This document shows, in pieces, positions 34,908 to 44,753 of a stretch of DNA of 64,000 nucleotides. The notes beneath the pieces were generated by a model. That model was given only the letters and a program-made list of their open reading frames with translations. It had not been told where the DNA came from and made no database searches. A program made the translations under genes and the position numbers. The stretch covers positions 42,081-106,080 of the forward strand of contig QCCN01000006.1 in assembly GCA_003278925.1 (NCBI GenBank), written 5' to 3'. Within the stretch, counting starts at the first letter, position 1. Every line of letters begins with the position of its first letter. Source of the stretch: Prochlorococcus sp. AG-347-L17 (GTDB taxonomy: Bacteria > Cyanobacteriota > Cyanobacteriia > PCC-6307 > Cyanobiaceae).

Positions 34908-36374
34908 ATGAATTCTTGGTGTAGAAATTTAGAATTACTCATAAAATCAAGAACCTCATTAATTTGGATCAGGACTAAAGAAGAGGAAAGATTAGAAAAA
35001 TTAGTAAATTTCTCATGTGAAAGATTAAATATAAAAAGATGCGTTTACTGGGATTGTGTTAGCGGTATAAAAGGATTAATAAATGAAGAAGGTAAATTTT
35101 CTAACAATCCTTTAGGAGTACTTAATTGGCTTAAAGAACAAAGTTCTGAAGTTTCAACAGTTTTATTAGTTAAAGATTTTCATAAATTTTATGATGATCC
35201 ATCTATCAATAGAACTATTAAAGAACTTTCTTCAGCGCTTAAAAAAACTACTCATAATTTAATTATTAGTTCTCATTTATTTCCAGCATCAGAAGATTTG
35301 GATGAATTAATGACAATTGTAAATTTACCTTTACCTGATCAAAAAGAATTGAAAAATTTAATAAAAAAAATTGCTATAAATACCAATTCAAATCTTCAGG
35401 AACAAGACTTAAACGAACTTTCTATAGCTTCAAGTGGGCTCACCGAAATAAAAGTAAAGCAAGTCACTGCAAAGGCACTTGCTCAAAGAGGAAAAATAAG
35501 TAAAGAAGATATTAAAGATATTCTTGAAGAAAAAAAACAAGTGATCGCCAGAAGTGAAATTTTAGAATTTTTCGAAGCCAAATCAAGTCAAGATGATATT
35601 GGTGGTTTAAATGTTTTAAAAATTTGGCTTAAACAAAGATATAGGGCCTTTTCTAAAGAAGCTCGAGACTATGGATTACCTATTCCCAAGGGAGTCCTAC
35701 TCGTTGGAGCTCAAGGTACAGGGAAATCGCTCACAGCAAAATCAATTTCTAAGAGTTGGTCAATGCCGCTGCTTAAGTTAGATGTTGGAAGACTATTTTC
35801 TAGTCTTGTTGGTTCAAGCGAGGCAAGAACAAGAGAAACAATATTGAGAGCTGAGGCTATGTCTCCTTGTATTCTTTGGATCGATGAAATTGATAAGGGC
35901 TTTGGTGGCGATGCTAGAAGTGATGGAGGAACAAGTCAAAGGGTTTTGGCAAGTTTGCTAACTTGGATGGCTGAAAAAGAATCAGCCGTATTTGTCATAG
36001 CTACCGCTAATGCTATAGATAAGCTTCCTGCTGAATTATTGAGGAAAGGTAGGTTTGATGAGATATTTTTTCTTGATTTACCAAATTCTGAAGAAAGATT
36101 AAGTATTCTGGATTTGCACTTAAAAAAAAGAAGACCAAGTTACAGTTTTCCTCTTTCCACTATAATCGATAGAACTGATGGATTCTCAGGTGCAGAGCTT
36201 GAACAAGCAGTAATAGAGGGGATGCATATTTCATTCTCTGAAAATAGAGAACTTATGGAGAAAGATTTAATAAAGGCGGTTTCTGAATTAGTTCCGTTAT
36301 CCAGAACAGCTAAGGAGCAAATTAATTTACTAAAAGAATGGTCATCTACAGGACGGGCTCGATCTGCTTCGTAG
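34908..36374 (+). CDS. ycf46: AAA-type ATPase, Ycf46-like
   Basis: 488 aa. The N-terminal half (about 1-220) is the Ycf46-type domain, starting with LELLIKSRTSLIWIRTKEEE and containing VLLVKDFHKFYDDPSINRTI. The C-terminal AAA module has Walker A GAQGTGKS, Walker B CILWIDEID, the sensor region FVIATANAIDKLPAELLRKG and arginine fingers in RKGRFDEIF. Its expected function is an ATP-driven remodeller; in cyanobacteria Ycf46 has been linked to carbon dioxide uptake regulation. It lies 15 bases after yidC. Confidence 0.88.
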   Translation: MNSWCRNLELLIKSRTSLIWIRTKEEERLEKLVNFSCERLNIKRCVYWDCVSGIKGLINEEGKFSNNPLGVLNWLKEQSSEVSTVLLVKDFHKFYDDPSINRTIKELSSALKKTTHNLIISSHLFPASEDLDELMTIVNLPLPDQKELKNLIKKIAINTNSNLQEQDLNELSIASSGLTEIKVKQVTAKALAQRGKISKEDIKDILEEKKQVIARSEILEFFEAKSSQDDIGGLNVLKIWLKQRYRAFSKEARDYGLPIPKGVLLVGAQGTGKSLTAKSISKSWSMPLLKLDVGRLFSSLVGSSEARTRETILRAEAMSPCILWIDEIDKGFGGDARSDGGTSQRVLASLLTWMAEKESAVFVIATANAIDKLPAELLRKGRFDEIFFLDLPNSEERLSILDLHLKKRRPSYSFPLSTIIDRTDGFSGAELEQAVIEGMHISFSENRELMEKDLIKAVSELVPLSRTAKEQINLLKEWSSTGRARSAS

Positions 36375-36498
36375 CAAAAAAAATTCTATTTAAAAATACT
36401 CCATAAGTTAGGAATCATTAATTTAGTTAATTTTTAGTCAAAAATCCCTAATAATGAATTTAGATTAATTATTTTAATTAAGGTATAAAAAAAAATTT

Positions 36499-37776
36499 GT
36501 GTTAGATCAAAAATTAATAAGAGAAAATCCAACTTCAGTTGAAGAAAGTTTATCCCTAAGAGGAAAAGTCTTTAATATTTCCCAAATACAAGAATTAACT
36601 CTTCAAAAAAAAGAAATTGATATAAAAATATCTAGTCTCCAATCTGAGAGCAAAAAGTTAAGTAAATTGATCGGTCATGAAGTCAGTAAATCTAAAAACA
36701 ATGATTCTACAGAAGTAAATAATTTAAAGAAAAAAGGAAATGCATACAGAACCAAAATTTCAGAATTTGAAGAAAAAAAAAGAACCTTAGAAAAAAATAT
36801 ACATAGTGAAATTTGTAATTTACCAAATTTACCTAGCAAAGATGCTCCTATTGGAAAAGATGAGAGTCAAAATGTACAAGTAAAAACTTGGGGAGATCCT
36901 TTAGAAACAGAAAATCTTAAATCTCACTGGGAAATAGGAGAAAGTCTTAATCTTTTTGACTCTGTTAAATCAACTAAAATTTCAAAAAGTCGTTTTATTA
37001 CACTTATTGGTAATGGGGCCAGATTAGAAAGAGCACTAATAAATTTTATGCTCGACATGCATACTAAAAATGGTTATTTAGAGTTAATGCCTCCAGCTTT
37101 AGTAAATTCAGAAAGTCTTACAGGATCTGGTCAATTACCTAAGTTTTCAAATGAAAGTTTTAAGTGTTCTAATGACGACCTTTGGCTTTCTCCCACAGCT
37201 GAAGTTCCACTAACTGCTTTTCATAGAAATGATATTATTGACCCTAAGCAATTACCCCTTAAGTATGTTGCATATAGCCCATGTTTTAGGAGGGAGGCTG
37301 GAAGTTATGGAAGGGATACTAAGGGTTTAATAAGACTTCATCAATTTAATAAAGTTGAACTATATTGGTTTTGTGATCCAAGTAAATCTACTGAAGCTCA
37401 TAAAAAGATCACGTCAGATGCAGAAAGCATCTTAAAAAAGCTCAATCTACCTTATAGACTAGTTGATATTTGTACTGGAGATTTAGGTTTTTCTTCAAGC
37501 AGAACTTTTGATCTTGAAGTCTGGCTACCAAGTAGTAAATGTTATAGAGAAATTTCTAGTTGTAGCAATTGTTTAGACTTTCAAGCTCGCAGATCATCAA
37601 TAAGAGCAAAAATTGATAAAAAGAATACATATCTGCATACCTTAAATGGTAGTGGGCTTGCAATCGGAAGAACGATGGCTGCCATTCTTGAGAATGGCCA
37701 ACAAACTGATGGGAGCGTAAAAATTCCAGATGCTCTAGTTCCATATTTTGGATCAAATTTTTTAAAAACTTCCTAA
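36499..37776 (+). CDS. serS: Seryl-tRNA synthetase
   Basis: 425 aa, GTG start. The N-terminal coiled-coil arm (about 30-105) binds the long arm of tRNA-Ser. Class II core motifs are [20 protein letters not shown] with TAEVPLT, motif 2 [20 protein letters not shown], and motif 3 [20 protein letters not shown]. The window also contains a tRNA-Ser gene at 14.8 kb. RseP follows after 9 bases. Confidence 0.97.
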   Translation: MLDQKLIRENPTSVEESLSLRGKVFNISQIQELTLQKKEIDIKISSLQSESKKLSKLIGHEVSKSKNNDSTEVNNLKKKGNAYRTKISEFEEKKRTLEKNIHSEICNLPNLPSKDAPIGKDESQNVQVKTWGDPLETENLKSHWEIGESLNLFDSVKSTKISKSRFITLIGNGARLERALINFMLDMHTKNGYLELMPPALVNSESLTGSGQLPKFSNESFKCSNDDLWLSPTAEVPLTAFHRNDIIDPKQLPLKYVAYSPCFRREAGSYGRDTKGLIRLHQFNKVELYWFCDPSKSTEAHKKITSDAESILKKLNLPYRLVDICTGDLGFSSSRTFDLEVWLPSSKCYREISSCSNCLDFQARRSSIRAKIDKKNTYLHTLNGSGLAIGRTMAAILENGQQTDGSVKIPDALVPYFGSNFLKTS

Positions 37777-37785
37777 TATAATTAA

Positions 37786-38865
37786 ATGAATGTATTAACC
37801 TCAATAACAGTTCTTGGATTTCTTATTTTTTTTCATGAGATGGGGCATTTCCTTGCAGCAATTTTGCAAGGTATCTATGTTGATGGATTTTCAATTGGTT
37901 TTGGGCCATCAATAATTCAGAAAAGATATAAAAATATTACTTATTCTCTTAGAGCTTTTCCCTTAGGGGGCTTTGTTTCCTTTCCTGATGAAGAAATTAA
38001 TAATATTGACCCCAAAGATCCAAATCTTTTAAAAAATAGGCCTGTTATTCAAAGAGTAATTGTTATTTCGGCTGGGGTATTAGCCAACTTAATTCTTGCC
38101 TACACGATCTTAATCGTAAATGTAACTACAATTGGGATTCCATTTGATCCGGAGCCTGGTATCTTGGTTTTGGCTACTCAACCGGAAAAGGCTGCTTCTC
38201 TTGCTGGATTACAAGCTGGGGATAAAATTTTAAAAATCGAAAGCAGTACTTTAGGAGTTGGCGATCAAGCAGTTTCTGCTTTAGTAAAAGAGATTCAAAA
38301 TTCATCAGATAATCCAATTTCAATAACAATTGATAGAGATGGAGTTCTGAAATATTTAACTTTAGTACCAAAAAATATAGATGGCAAGGGTACAATAGGT
38401 GCTCAATTGCAACCTAATATAAAAAAAGAAACAAAAAAGACAAAAAACATATTCGAACTTTTTAATTACACCAATAATGAATTTTCAACTCTTTTGGTAA
38501 AAACAATACAAGGTTATCGAGGATTAATAACAAATTTTTCCTCAACAGCTCAGCAATTAAGTGGGCCTGTGAAAATCGTTGAAATTGGTGCCCAACTATC
38601 ACAACAAGGTGGTACCGGGATATTATTATTCGCAGCATTAATTTCTATAAATTTGGCAGTTCTCAATTCTTTGCCTTTACCACTATTAGATGGAGGACAG
38701 CTTGTTTTCACTTTGATTGAAGGGTTTAGGGGAAAGCCCGTACCAGTTAAAGTACAAATGGTTGTTACTCAATCCAGTTTTTTTCTTTTAGTAGGACTTA
38801 GTATTCTTCTTATAATAAGAGATACCAGTCAGCTTTTAATAGTACAAAAATTATTAAACCAATAA
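37786..38865 (+). CDS. rseP: Site-2 protease, M50 (RseP-like)
   Basis: 359 aa with four membrane helices. The zinc motif is HEMGH (17-21) in the first helix, a PDZ domain lies at about 125-215 (AASLAGLQAGDKILKI), and the second zinc ligand is in LPLPLLDGGQL (LDG motif). Site-2 proteases cut membrane-bound anti-sigma factors or other single-span proteins. It lies 9 bases after serS and 62 before rpsN. Confidence 0.95.
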   Translation: MNVLTSITVLGFLIFFHEMGHFLAAILQGIYVDGFSIGFGPSIIQKRYKNITYSLRAFPLGGFVSFPDEEINNIDPKDPNLLKNRPVIQRVIVISAGVLANLILAYTILIVNVTTIGIPFDPEPGILVLATQPEKAASLAGLQAGDKILKIESSTLGVGDQAVSALVKEIQNSSDNPISITIDRDGVLKYLTLVPKNIDGKGTIGAQLQPNIKKETKKTKNIFELFNYTNNEFSTLLVKTIQGYRGLITNFSSTAQQLSGPVKIVEIGAQLSQQGGTGILLFAALISINLAVLNSLPLPLLDGGQLVFTLIEGFRGKPVPVKVQMVVTQSSFFLLVGLSILLIIRDTSQLLIVQKLLNQ

Positions 38866-38927
38866 ATAAATTTTAAAAATTGTTAGCCAAGCTGTTAAAA
38901 TAAATTTTAGTTTACAATTTCTAATAA

Positions 38928-39230
38928 ATGGCAAAAAAGTCCATGATTGCAAGAGAGGTCAAACGCAAAAAGCTTGTAAATAAATATGCTGCAAAAAGAA
39001 AATCACTATTAGATGAATTCAATGCCGCAAAAGATCCTATGCAAAGGCTAGAAATACATAGAAAGATTCAGGGTTTACCTAGAAACTCAGCTCCTAATAG
39101 AGTAAGAAATAGATGTTGGGCAACTGGTAAACCTAGAGGTGTTTATAGAGACTTTGGTCTTTGTAGGAATCAGTTGAGACAAAGAGCTCATAATGGTGAG
39201 CTTCCTGGAGTAGTTAAATCAAGTTGGTAG
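38928..39230 (+). CDS. rpsN: 30S ribosomal protein S14
   Basis: 100 aa, the long zinc-free form. Characteristic stretches are [20 protein letters not shown] and [20 protein letters not shown], followed by [20 protein letters not shown]. It lies outside the main ribosomal protein operon, as in other cyanobacteria. Confidence 0.98.
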   Translation: MAKKSMIAREVKRKKLVNKYAAKRKSLLDEFNAAKDPMQRLEIHRKIQGLPRNSAPNRVRNRCWATGKPRGVYRDFGLCRNQLRQRAHNGELPGVVKSSW

Positions 39231-39402
39231 TGACTCTAGATTTTTCTTAGTACTTTATTTTCTACACTAAATTCAATATCAAAGAAATTAAAATTCATTT
39301 TTAGAACAATTTTAAGAATTTTTATAGCTTATCTAAATAATTTACTCAATATGTCCCTATAAAATGTAAGAATAAATTATGTATAGATTTATAATTTAAA
39401 AA

Positions 39403-41568
39403 GTGGAAGGACAAAATAAGTCGATCACGTTTGACGGACGAGAGATACGACTAACGACAGGACTATATGCTCCTCAAGCAAATGGGTCAGTAATGATTGA
39501 GTGCGGTGACACCTCTCTATTAGTTACAGCAACAAAAACAACAAAAAAAGATGCTTCAGATTTTCTACCTCTAATATGCGACTATGAGGAGAAATTATAC
39601 GCTGCTGGAAGAATTCCTGGTGGTTTTATGAGAAGAGAAGGTCGCCCTCCAGAAAGAGCGACCTTAATTGCAAGATTAATTGACAGGCCAATGAGGCCAC
39701 TTTTCCCCTCATGGATGAGAGACGAGATACAAATAGTTGCATCTTGCCTTTCTTTAGATGAGAGGGTTCCAGCAGATGTTTTGGCTGTTACTGGGGCTTC
39801 AATAGCTACTTTAATTGGAGAGATACCATTTTATGGGCCAATGGCTGCAGTTAGAGTTGGTCTTATTGGGGATGATTTCATTTTAAATCCAAGCTATAGA
39901 GAGATAGAGAAAGGAGATTTAGACATTGTTGTTGCAGGTTCACCTGACGGAATTGTCATGATTGAGGCAGGTGCCAACCAATTATCTGAACAAGATACTA
40001 TAGAAGCAATAGATTTTGGTTATGAAGCAGTTACTGAACTCATTAAATCTCAAGAAGATTTACTAAAAGATTTAGGCCTAAAACAGATTAAGCCATCTGA
40101 TCCTGAAGAAGACAAAACATTGCCCTCTTATCTAGAGAAAAACTGTACAAAACCAATTGAATTAATTTTAAAGAAATTTGATCTATCAAAAGAGGAGAGA
40201 GATCTTGAACTTGAAAAAATAAAAGTTGAGACTCAAGACAAAATTGAATCTTTGAAAGATGAAAACCAATTAAAAGTTTTATTATCAGAAAATGATAAGT
40301 TATTGAGCTCTGACTTTAAAAAACTAACAAAAAAATTAATGAGATACCAAATCATTAATGATGGGAAAAGAGTTGATGGACGCGATTTAGATGAAGTTAG
40401 AAAAATTTCGGCCTCTGCTGGAATCCTTCCAAAAAGGGTGCATGGCTCTGCGTTATTCCAAAGAGGTTTAACCCAAGTTCTATCAACAACCACATTGGGC
40501 ACGCCTAGTGATGCTCAGGAAATGGATGACCTGAATCCAAGCACTGAAAAAACCTATCTACATCACTACAATTTTCCTCCTTATTCAGTTGGAGAAACAA
40601 GGCCAATGAGAACTCCAGGTAGAAGGGAGATTGGCCATGGAGCATTAGCTGAGAGAGCAATAATTCCTGTATTGCCTGGGAAAGAAACATTCCCATATGT
40701 CCTAAGAGTAGTTAGCGAAGTTTTAAGTTCAAACGGATCAACCTCAATGGGGTCTGTATGTGGAAGCACGCTTTCATTATTAGATGCAGGGGTTCCTTTA
40801 AAAGCCCCTGTAAGTGGTACTGCTATGGGCTTAATTAAAGAAGGTAAAGAAGTACGAATTCTTACAGATATTCAGGGGATTGAAGACTTTCTTGGAGACA
40901 TGGACTTTAAAGTTGCTGGTACTGATAAGGGTATAACTGCTTTACAAATGGATATGAAAATAACAGGTTTACCAGTCTCTATTATTTCTGATGCAATTAA
41001 AAAAGCTCGTCCTGCAAGATTACATATTTTAGAAAAAATGCAAGCGGCAATTGATAAGCCTCAAGAATCCCTTTCTCCTCATGCTCCAAGACTCCTAAGC
41101 TTTAGAATTGATCCTGAGCTTATAGGAACAGTTATTGGACCCGGAGGAAGAACTATAAAAGGAATCACTGAAAGAACAAATACAAAAATAGATATAGAAG
41201 ATGGGGGCATTGTCACTATTGCTTCGCATGACGGAGCTGCTGCTGAGGAAGCTCAAAAGATTATAGAAGGATTAACACGCAAGGTTCATGAGGGTGAGAT
41301 CTTCTCTGGTGTTGTGACTAGAATAATACCTATTGGAGCTTTTGTAGAAATACTGCCTGGGAAAGAAGGTATGGTACACATCTCTCAACTATCTGAAGCA
41401 AGGGTTGAGAGAGTGGAAGATGTTGTTAGGCAGGGAGATGAAGTAACTGTCAGAGTAAGAGAAATTGATAGCAGAGGAAGAATTAATCTAACTCTAAGAG
41501 GTGTAGGACAAAATAATGGGATGTCTTATCCTGAACCAACCCCAACTCCAGTTGCACCGCTTAATTAA
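39403..41568 (+). CDS. pnp: Polyribonucleotide nucleotidyltransferase
   Basis: 721 aa, GTG start. The order is RNase PH domain 1 ([20 protein letters not shown]), an all-helical linker, RNase PH domain 2 ([20 protein letters not shown]; Asp in [20 protein letters not shown]), a KH domain ([15 protein letters not shown]) and a C-terminal S1 domain ([20 protein letters not shown]). It is the 3'-5' phosphorolytic exonuclease of RNA turnover. The 172-base gap before it is AT-rich with no clear hairpin, and I see no evidence for RNase III autoregulation. Confidence 0.97.
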   Translation: MEGQNKSITFDGREIRLTTGLYAPQANGSVMIECGDTSLLVTATKTTKKDASDFLPLICDYEEKLYAAGRIPGGFMRREGRPPERATLIARLIDRPMRPLFPSWMRDEIQIVASCLSLDERVPADVLAVTGASIATLIGEIPFYGPMAAVRVGLIGDDFILNPSYREIEKGDLDIVVAGSPDGIVMIEAGANQLSEQDTIEAIDFGYEAVTELIKSQEDLLKDLGLKQIKPSDPEEDKTLPSYLEKNCTKPIELILKKFDLSKEERDLELEKIKVETQDKIESLKDENQLKVLLSENDKLLSSDFKKLTKKLMRYQIINDGKRVDGRDLDEVRKISASAGILPKRVHGSALFQRGLTQVLSTTTLGTPSDAQEMDDLNPSTEKTYLHHYNFPPYSVGETRPMRTPGRREIGHGALAERAIIPVLPGKETFPYVLRVVSEVLSSNGSTSMGSVCGSTLSLLDAGVPLKAPVSGTAMGLIKEGKEVRILTDIQGIEDFLGDMDFKVAGTDKGITALQMDMKITGLPVSIISDAIKKARPARLHILEKMQAAIDKPQESLSPHAPRLLSFRIDPELIGTVIGPGGRTIKGITERTNTKIDIEDGGIVTIASHDGAAAEEAQKIIEGLTRKVHEGEIFSGVVTRIIPIGAFVEILPGKEGMVHISQLSEARVERVEDVVRQGDEVTVRVREIDSRGRINLTLRGVGQNNGMSYPEPTPTPVAPLN

Positions 41569-41571
41569 AGA

Positions 41572-42474
41572 CTAGAAAGGATAAATTTCGTTCTTCTCAA
41601 TAATTTTCTTTATTTCGCAACAAATATTACCGTGAGTTTTTCTATTATTTGTTGCGACTATAATCCCTCCTTGATTAAAATTATTTTTCCCATAAGATAA
41701 TTCTTGATTATCTAAATTTGTAATTGCTCCACCAGCTGCTTTCAGAATAGATTCTGGAGCAGCAAAATCCCAATCTTTAGGTGAGCTTTTCCCTGGCAAA
41801 CTAAGACAGATATAAATATCACTCTCCCCTCTTATAATTGAGGCTATTTTGCAACCAATGCTTCCCATAATTTCGACTTTGCAAAAATTTATTTTCTTAA
41901 TTAAATTTCCCAAAACATCATTTACATGATTTTTACTTGTTACTAAAGTCATTTCTCGAAGATTCTTATTTTTTAAGAGAATTGGTTTTTGTTTTGATCC
42001 ATCTCTTTTTTCACACCATGTTTTTTTTCCATCTGTAATCCAAAATTGATTCTTATTTGGTAATAAGACAAAACCTATATAAGGTTTACCTTTAAAGTTC
42101 AATGCCAAATGCATTGCATAATTACCTGTTCCTTGAATAAAGTCCTTCGTTCCATCAAGTGGATCAAGAACCCATATCCAATCATTCTTACTATCAAAAT
42201 TTTCTAAAGAATTTTTTACATTTTCCTCACTCAAAATATCCCAATTAATATTTTTATATTTTTCATTAATTCCCTTAATAATCAATTCATTAACTTTTAG
42301 ATCCGCCAAAGTTACAGGATCATCTTCATTATTATTTTTGAGTATTCTTCTTTTATCATCTGAATCTTCTAACAAATTTGAGTAATAAAGCAAAACATCT
42401 GCTGCTTGCCAGCTGATAATTCTTATATCATCGATAAGATGATTAATATCTACACCAAAAGGTAATCCAATCAT
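41572..42474 (-). CDS. cysQ: 3'(2'),5'-bisphosphate nucleotidase (CysQ type)
   Basis: 300 aa, inositol monophosphatase fold. Metal-binding motifs are DILSEEN, WVLDPLDGTKDFIQGTGNYA (DPLDGT) and WDFAAPESILKAAGG (WD-x-AAPE). It converts PAP to AMP in sulfate assimilation. It is convergent with pnp, stops 3 bases apart, and its start is only 3 bases from the divergent rsmI start. Confidence 0.92.
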   Translation of the reverse strand: MIGLPFGVDINHLIDDIRIISWQAADVLLYYSNLLEDSDDKRRILKNNNEDDPVTLADLKVNELIIKGINEKYKNINWDILSEENVKNSLENFDSKNDWIWVLDPLDGTKDFIQGTGNYAMHLALNFKGKPYIGFVLLPNKNQFWITDGKKTWCEKRDGSKQKPILLKNKNLREMTLVTSKNHVNDVLGNLIKKINFCKVEIMGSIGCKIASIIRGESDIYICLSLPGKSSPKDWDFAAPESILKAAGGAITNLDNQELSYGKNNFNQGGIIVATNNRKTHGNICCEIKKIIEKNEIYPF

Positions 42475-42477
42475 TAA

Positions 42478-43341
42478 ATGAATAATAATTCTTCATTATC
42501 GCATAGGAAAGCTGAACCGGAAAACGGCATATTATATTTAGTTGGCACGCCAATTGGTAATTTAAATGATATATCCCAAAGAGCATTAAATATTCTTAAA
42601 AATGTCTCTTTAGTTGCTTGTGAGGATACAAGACAAACAAAAAAAATAATGAATAAGTTTAATATTTCAAATAAACTTATAAGTTTTAATAAACAAAATT
42701 CTTTAATAAAAACCCCAAATTTATTAAAAGATCTTAAAGAAGGAAAATCAATAGCGATAGTAAGTGATGCTGGTATGCCAGGAATTTGCGATCCAGGTGA
42801 AGATATTGCAAAAATCGCAAGATCTCAAGGTATTGATATAATTGGAATTCCGGGTGCATGTGCTGCCATAACAGCACTGATCTCAAGTGGTTTACCTTCC
42901 TCTACCTTTGTATTTGAAGGTTTCCTTCCCAGAAAGCAAAGTGAAAGAGAAGAAGTTCTTTTTGAAATTAGCAAAAATATAAAAACGACCATAATTTATG
43001 AGTCTCCTAAAAGGCTAAAAAAATTACTAAGGGAATTATATGAGTTCTGTGGAGGTGATAGAGAAATTATGATAGCTAGAGAATTAACAAAGAAATTTGA
43101 AGAACATATCGGGTATACTATTAAAGAAGTCTCAGAATTATTTAAAGATAAAGAGGTTGTGGGTGAAATAACAATAGTCATAAAAGGTATTAACAAAAAA
43201 AAAGATTTCAATTTAGATAAATTAATCATAAAAAAAGATCTAAACGAATTAATAAATGCCGGCTTAAGCTTATCAGCAGCTTCTAAATATTTAGCAAAGA
43301 AAAACGGAATAAAAAAAAGCGAAATATATAATTTGATTTAA
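42478..43341 (+). CDS. rsmI: 16S rRNA 2'-O-ribose C1402 methyltransferase RsmI
   Basis: 287 aa in the tetrapyrrole methylase fold. The N-terminal GILYLVGTPIGNLNDISQRA, ACEDTRQTKKIMNKF and the SDAGMPGICDPG loop define the YraL/RsmI family. It methylates C1402 of 16S rRNA with SAM. The start lies 3 bases from the divergent cysQ start, so its promoter must be inside cysQ or be shared. Confidence 0.94.
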   Translation: MNNNSSLSHRKAEPENGILYLVGTPIGNLNDISQRALNILKNVSLVACEDTRQTKKIMNKFNISNKLISFNKQNSLIKTPNLLKDLKEGKSIAIVSDAGMPGICDPGEDIAKIARSQGIDIIGIPGACAAITALISSGLPSSTFVFEGFLPRKQSEREEVLFEISKNIKTTIIYESPKRLKKLLRELYEFCGGDREIMIARELTKKFEEHIGYTIKEVSELFKDKEVVGEITIVIKGINKKKDFNLDKLIIKKDLNELINAGLSLSAASKYLAKKNGIKKSEIYNLI

Positions 43342-43366
43342 GATTAATACAAAAAAATTTATTTAT

Positions 43367-43585
43367 ATGAGCTTCATAATTAAAAAATTATTATTATCGG
43401 CAATTTTCAATTCTTGTTTATTTTTTCTCTTATTTATTGGGATACAAAACAGTTCACAAAAAAGCAAAGTGGACTTATTAATAGAAGAAACCATAGAACT
43501 ACCCATAAGTTTTATAGTAGGTTCTAGTTTTATAATAGGTTCTCTTTTAGGAAGCTTTCTAGTTTTAGATATGAATAATGAATAA
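43367..43585 (+). CDS. Small two-helix membrane protein (LapA/DUF1049-like), 72 aa
   Basis: Two membrane helices (LLLSAIFNSCLFFLLFIGIQ and FIVGSSFIIGSLLGSFLVLD) separated by a short hydrophilic loop. This is the LapA domain pattern with its small-residue-rich second helix. The antisense ORF (43363-43590) is a shadow. It follows rsmI by 25 bases. Confidence 0.7.
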   Translation: MSFIIKKLLLSAIFNSCLFFLLFIGIQNSSQKSKVDLLIEETIELPISFIVGSSFIIGSLLGSFLVLDMNNE

Positions 43586-43593
43586 AACATTGC

Positions 43594-44277
43594 TCATAGA
43601 GCTATTAAAGTCTCTGGACAAACTATTCTTGAAATTCCTTTCTCCAGAAGAATAGGTGCTGTAATTCTAAATACATCAGTATTTGGTACTTTTAGTACCT
43701 TTTGCTCCTTATTACAAGATCTTTTAGCAAGACTTAAATCAAAAAATATTTCTATAGTTTTTCTTTTCAAATCATTGTCTGGCAAGAAATCCCATTCAGG
43801 AAAATCTTTTAATAATTTTATCTGCAATTCAATTTTCTTATCCACTATCATGTAAACAACTTTCGGGAAATCTACCTCTGATATTGGAATTGAAGTTAAC
43901 TCTTTTCGAGAAAAATTGTCTATCTCATAATCTAAAGGAGCAATTTCTAAAAAAGAATTATTTGTGTCAAAATTTGGAGTAGTTATATTTTCTTTTATAA
44001 GTTTAGGATTATTTGAATATTTAATTAAATCTGCATTATTAATATTTGTTTTTAATACATCACTACTTTGAATTTTATTTGTTTTAAATTTTCCTAATAA
44101 AGATTTATTTTTATTTAATAAATCAATATATTTTAATTCTCCAAGATTTTTCTTTAGATTTCTTGTAACTGTCAATTTGGTGCAATTAAATTGTTGAGAC
44201 AAAATATCTATGTTTGCTCCATCTTCAAAACATTTGATAATTTCTTCTATTTGTTCTTCAGTAAGTCTCCTAGCCAA
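43594..44277 (-). CDS. Hypothetical protein with N-terminal helix-turn-helix, 227 aa
   Basis: The first 45 residues, RLTEEQIEEIIKCFEDGANI followed by DILSQQFNCTKLTVTRNLKK, read as a helix-turn-helix of the transposase/sigma type, so DNA binding is likely. An Asn-rich linker follows (about 60-105) and then a C-terminal domain with FPKVVYMIVDKKIELQIKLL that I cannot name. It is probably a cyanobacterial conserved regulator-like protein. It is the last gene before the tRNA-Arg and the polysaccharide island. Confidence 0.65.
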   Translation of the reverse strand: MARRLTEEQIEEIIKCFEDGANIDILSQQFNCTKLTVTRNLKKNLGELKYIDLLNKNKSLLGKFKTNKIQSSDVLKTNINNADLIKYSNNPKLIKENITTPNFDTNNSFLEIAPLDYEIDNFSRKELTSIPISEVDFPKVVYMIVDKKIELQIKLLKDFPEWDFLPDNDLKRKTIEIFFDLSLAKRSCNKEQKVLKVPNTDVFRITAPILLEKGISRIVCPETLIAL

Positions 44278-44586
44278 ATCAAAAATTCATAATATTTTAA
44301 TTATAATTTAATTTTCAAGGAATAATTAAAATGATATTAAAGTTCCGAAATATAAAGTTAATTTGAGATCTTTTTAAAAACTTCAATGAAAAATTTATTA
44401 ACTTCTAAAAACATTTAAAAAGAATTTATTAAATATTTATAGTATTTATTTTTTAAGATTTACTACTTAGGGGGTACGCGTTTGATATAAAATAAATGGA
44501 TAATTTGAGTTATTAGCCAAAGGACTTTTTAAAGTAGTGATATTTTCTCTGCTCAAGTTCTTGAAGTAAATTCTCAAAATATCTAA

Positions 44587-44660
<74 letters not shown>

Positions 44661-44753
44661 TATATAAATATTTGTAAAATTTCAAAAACTAATCTTTAAT
44701 TCCAATATGTAGAGGTTACATTTAATATTAAATTGGATTGATTTAAAAAAATT

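Noticed and set aside
43363-43590. 75-aa minus-strand ORF
   Set aside because: Antisense shadow of the two-helix LapA-like gene, which has the better protein features.
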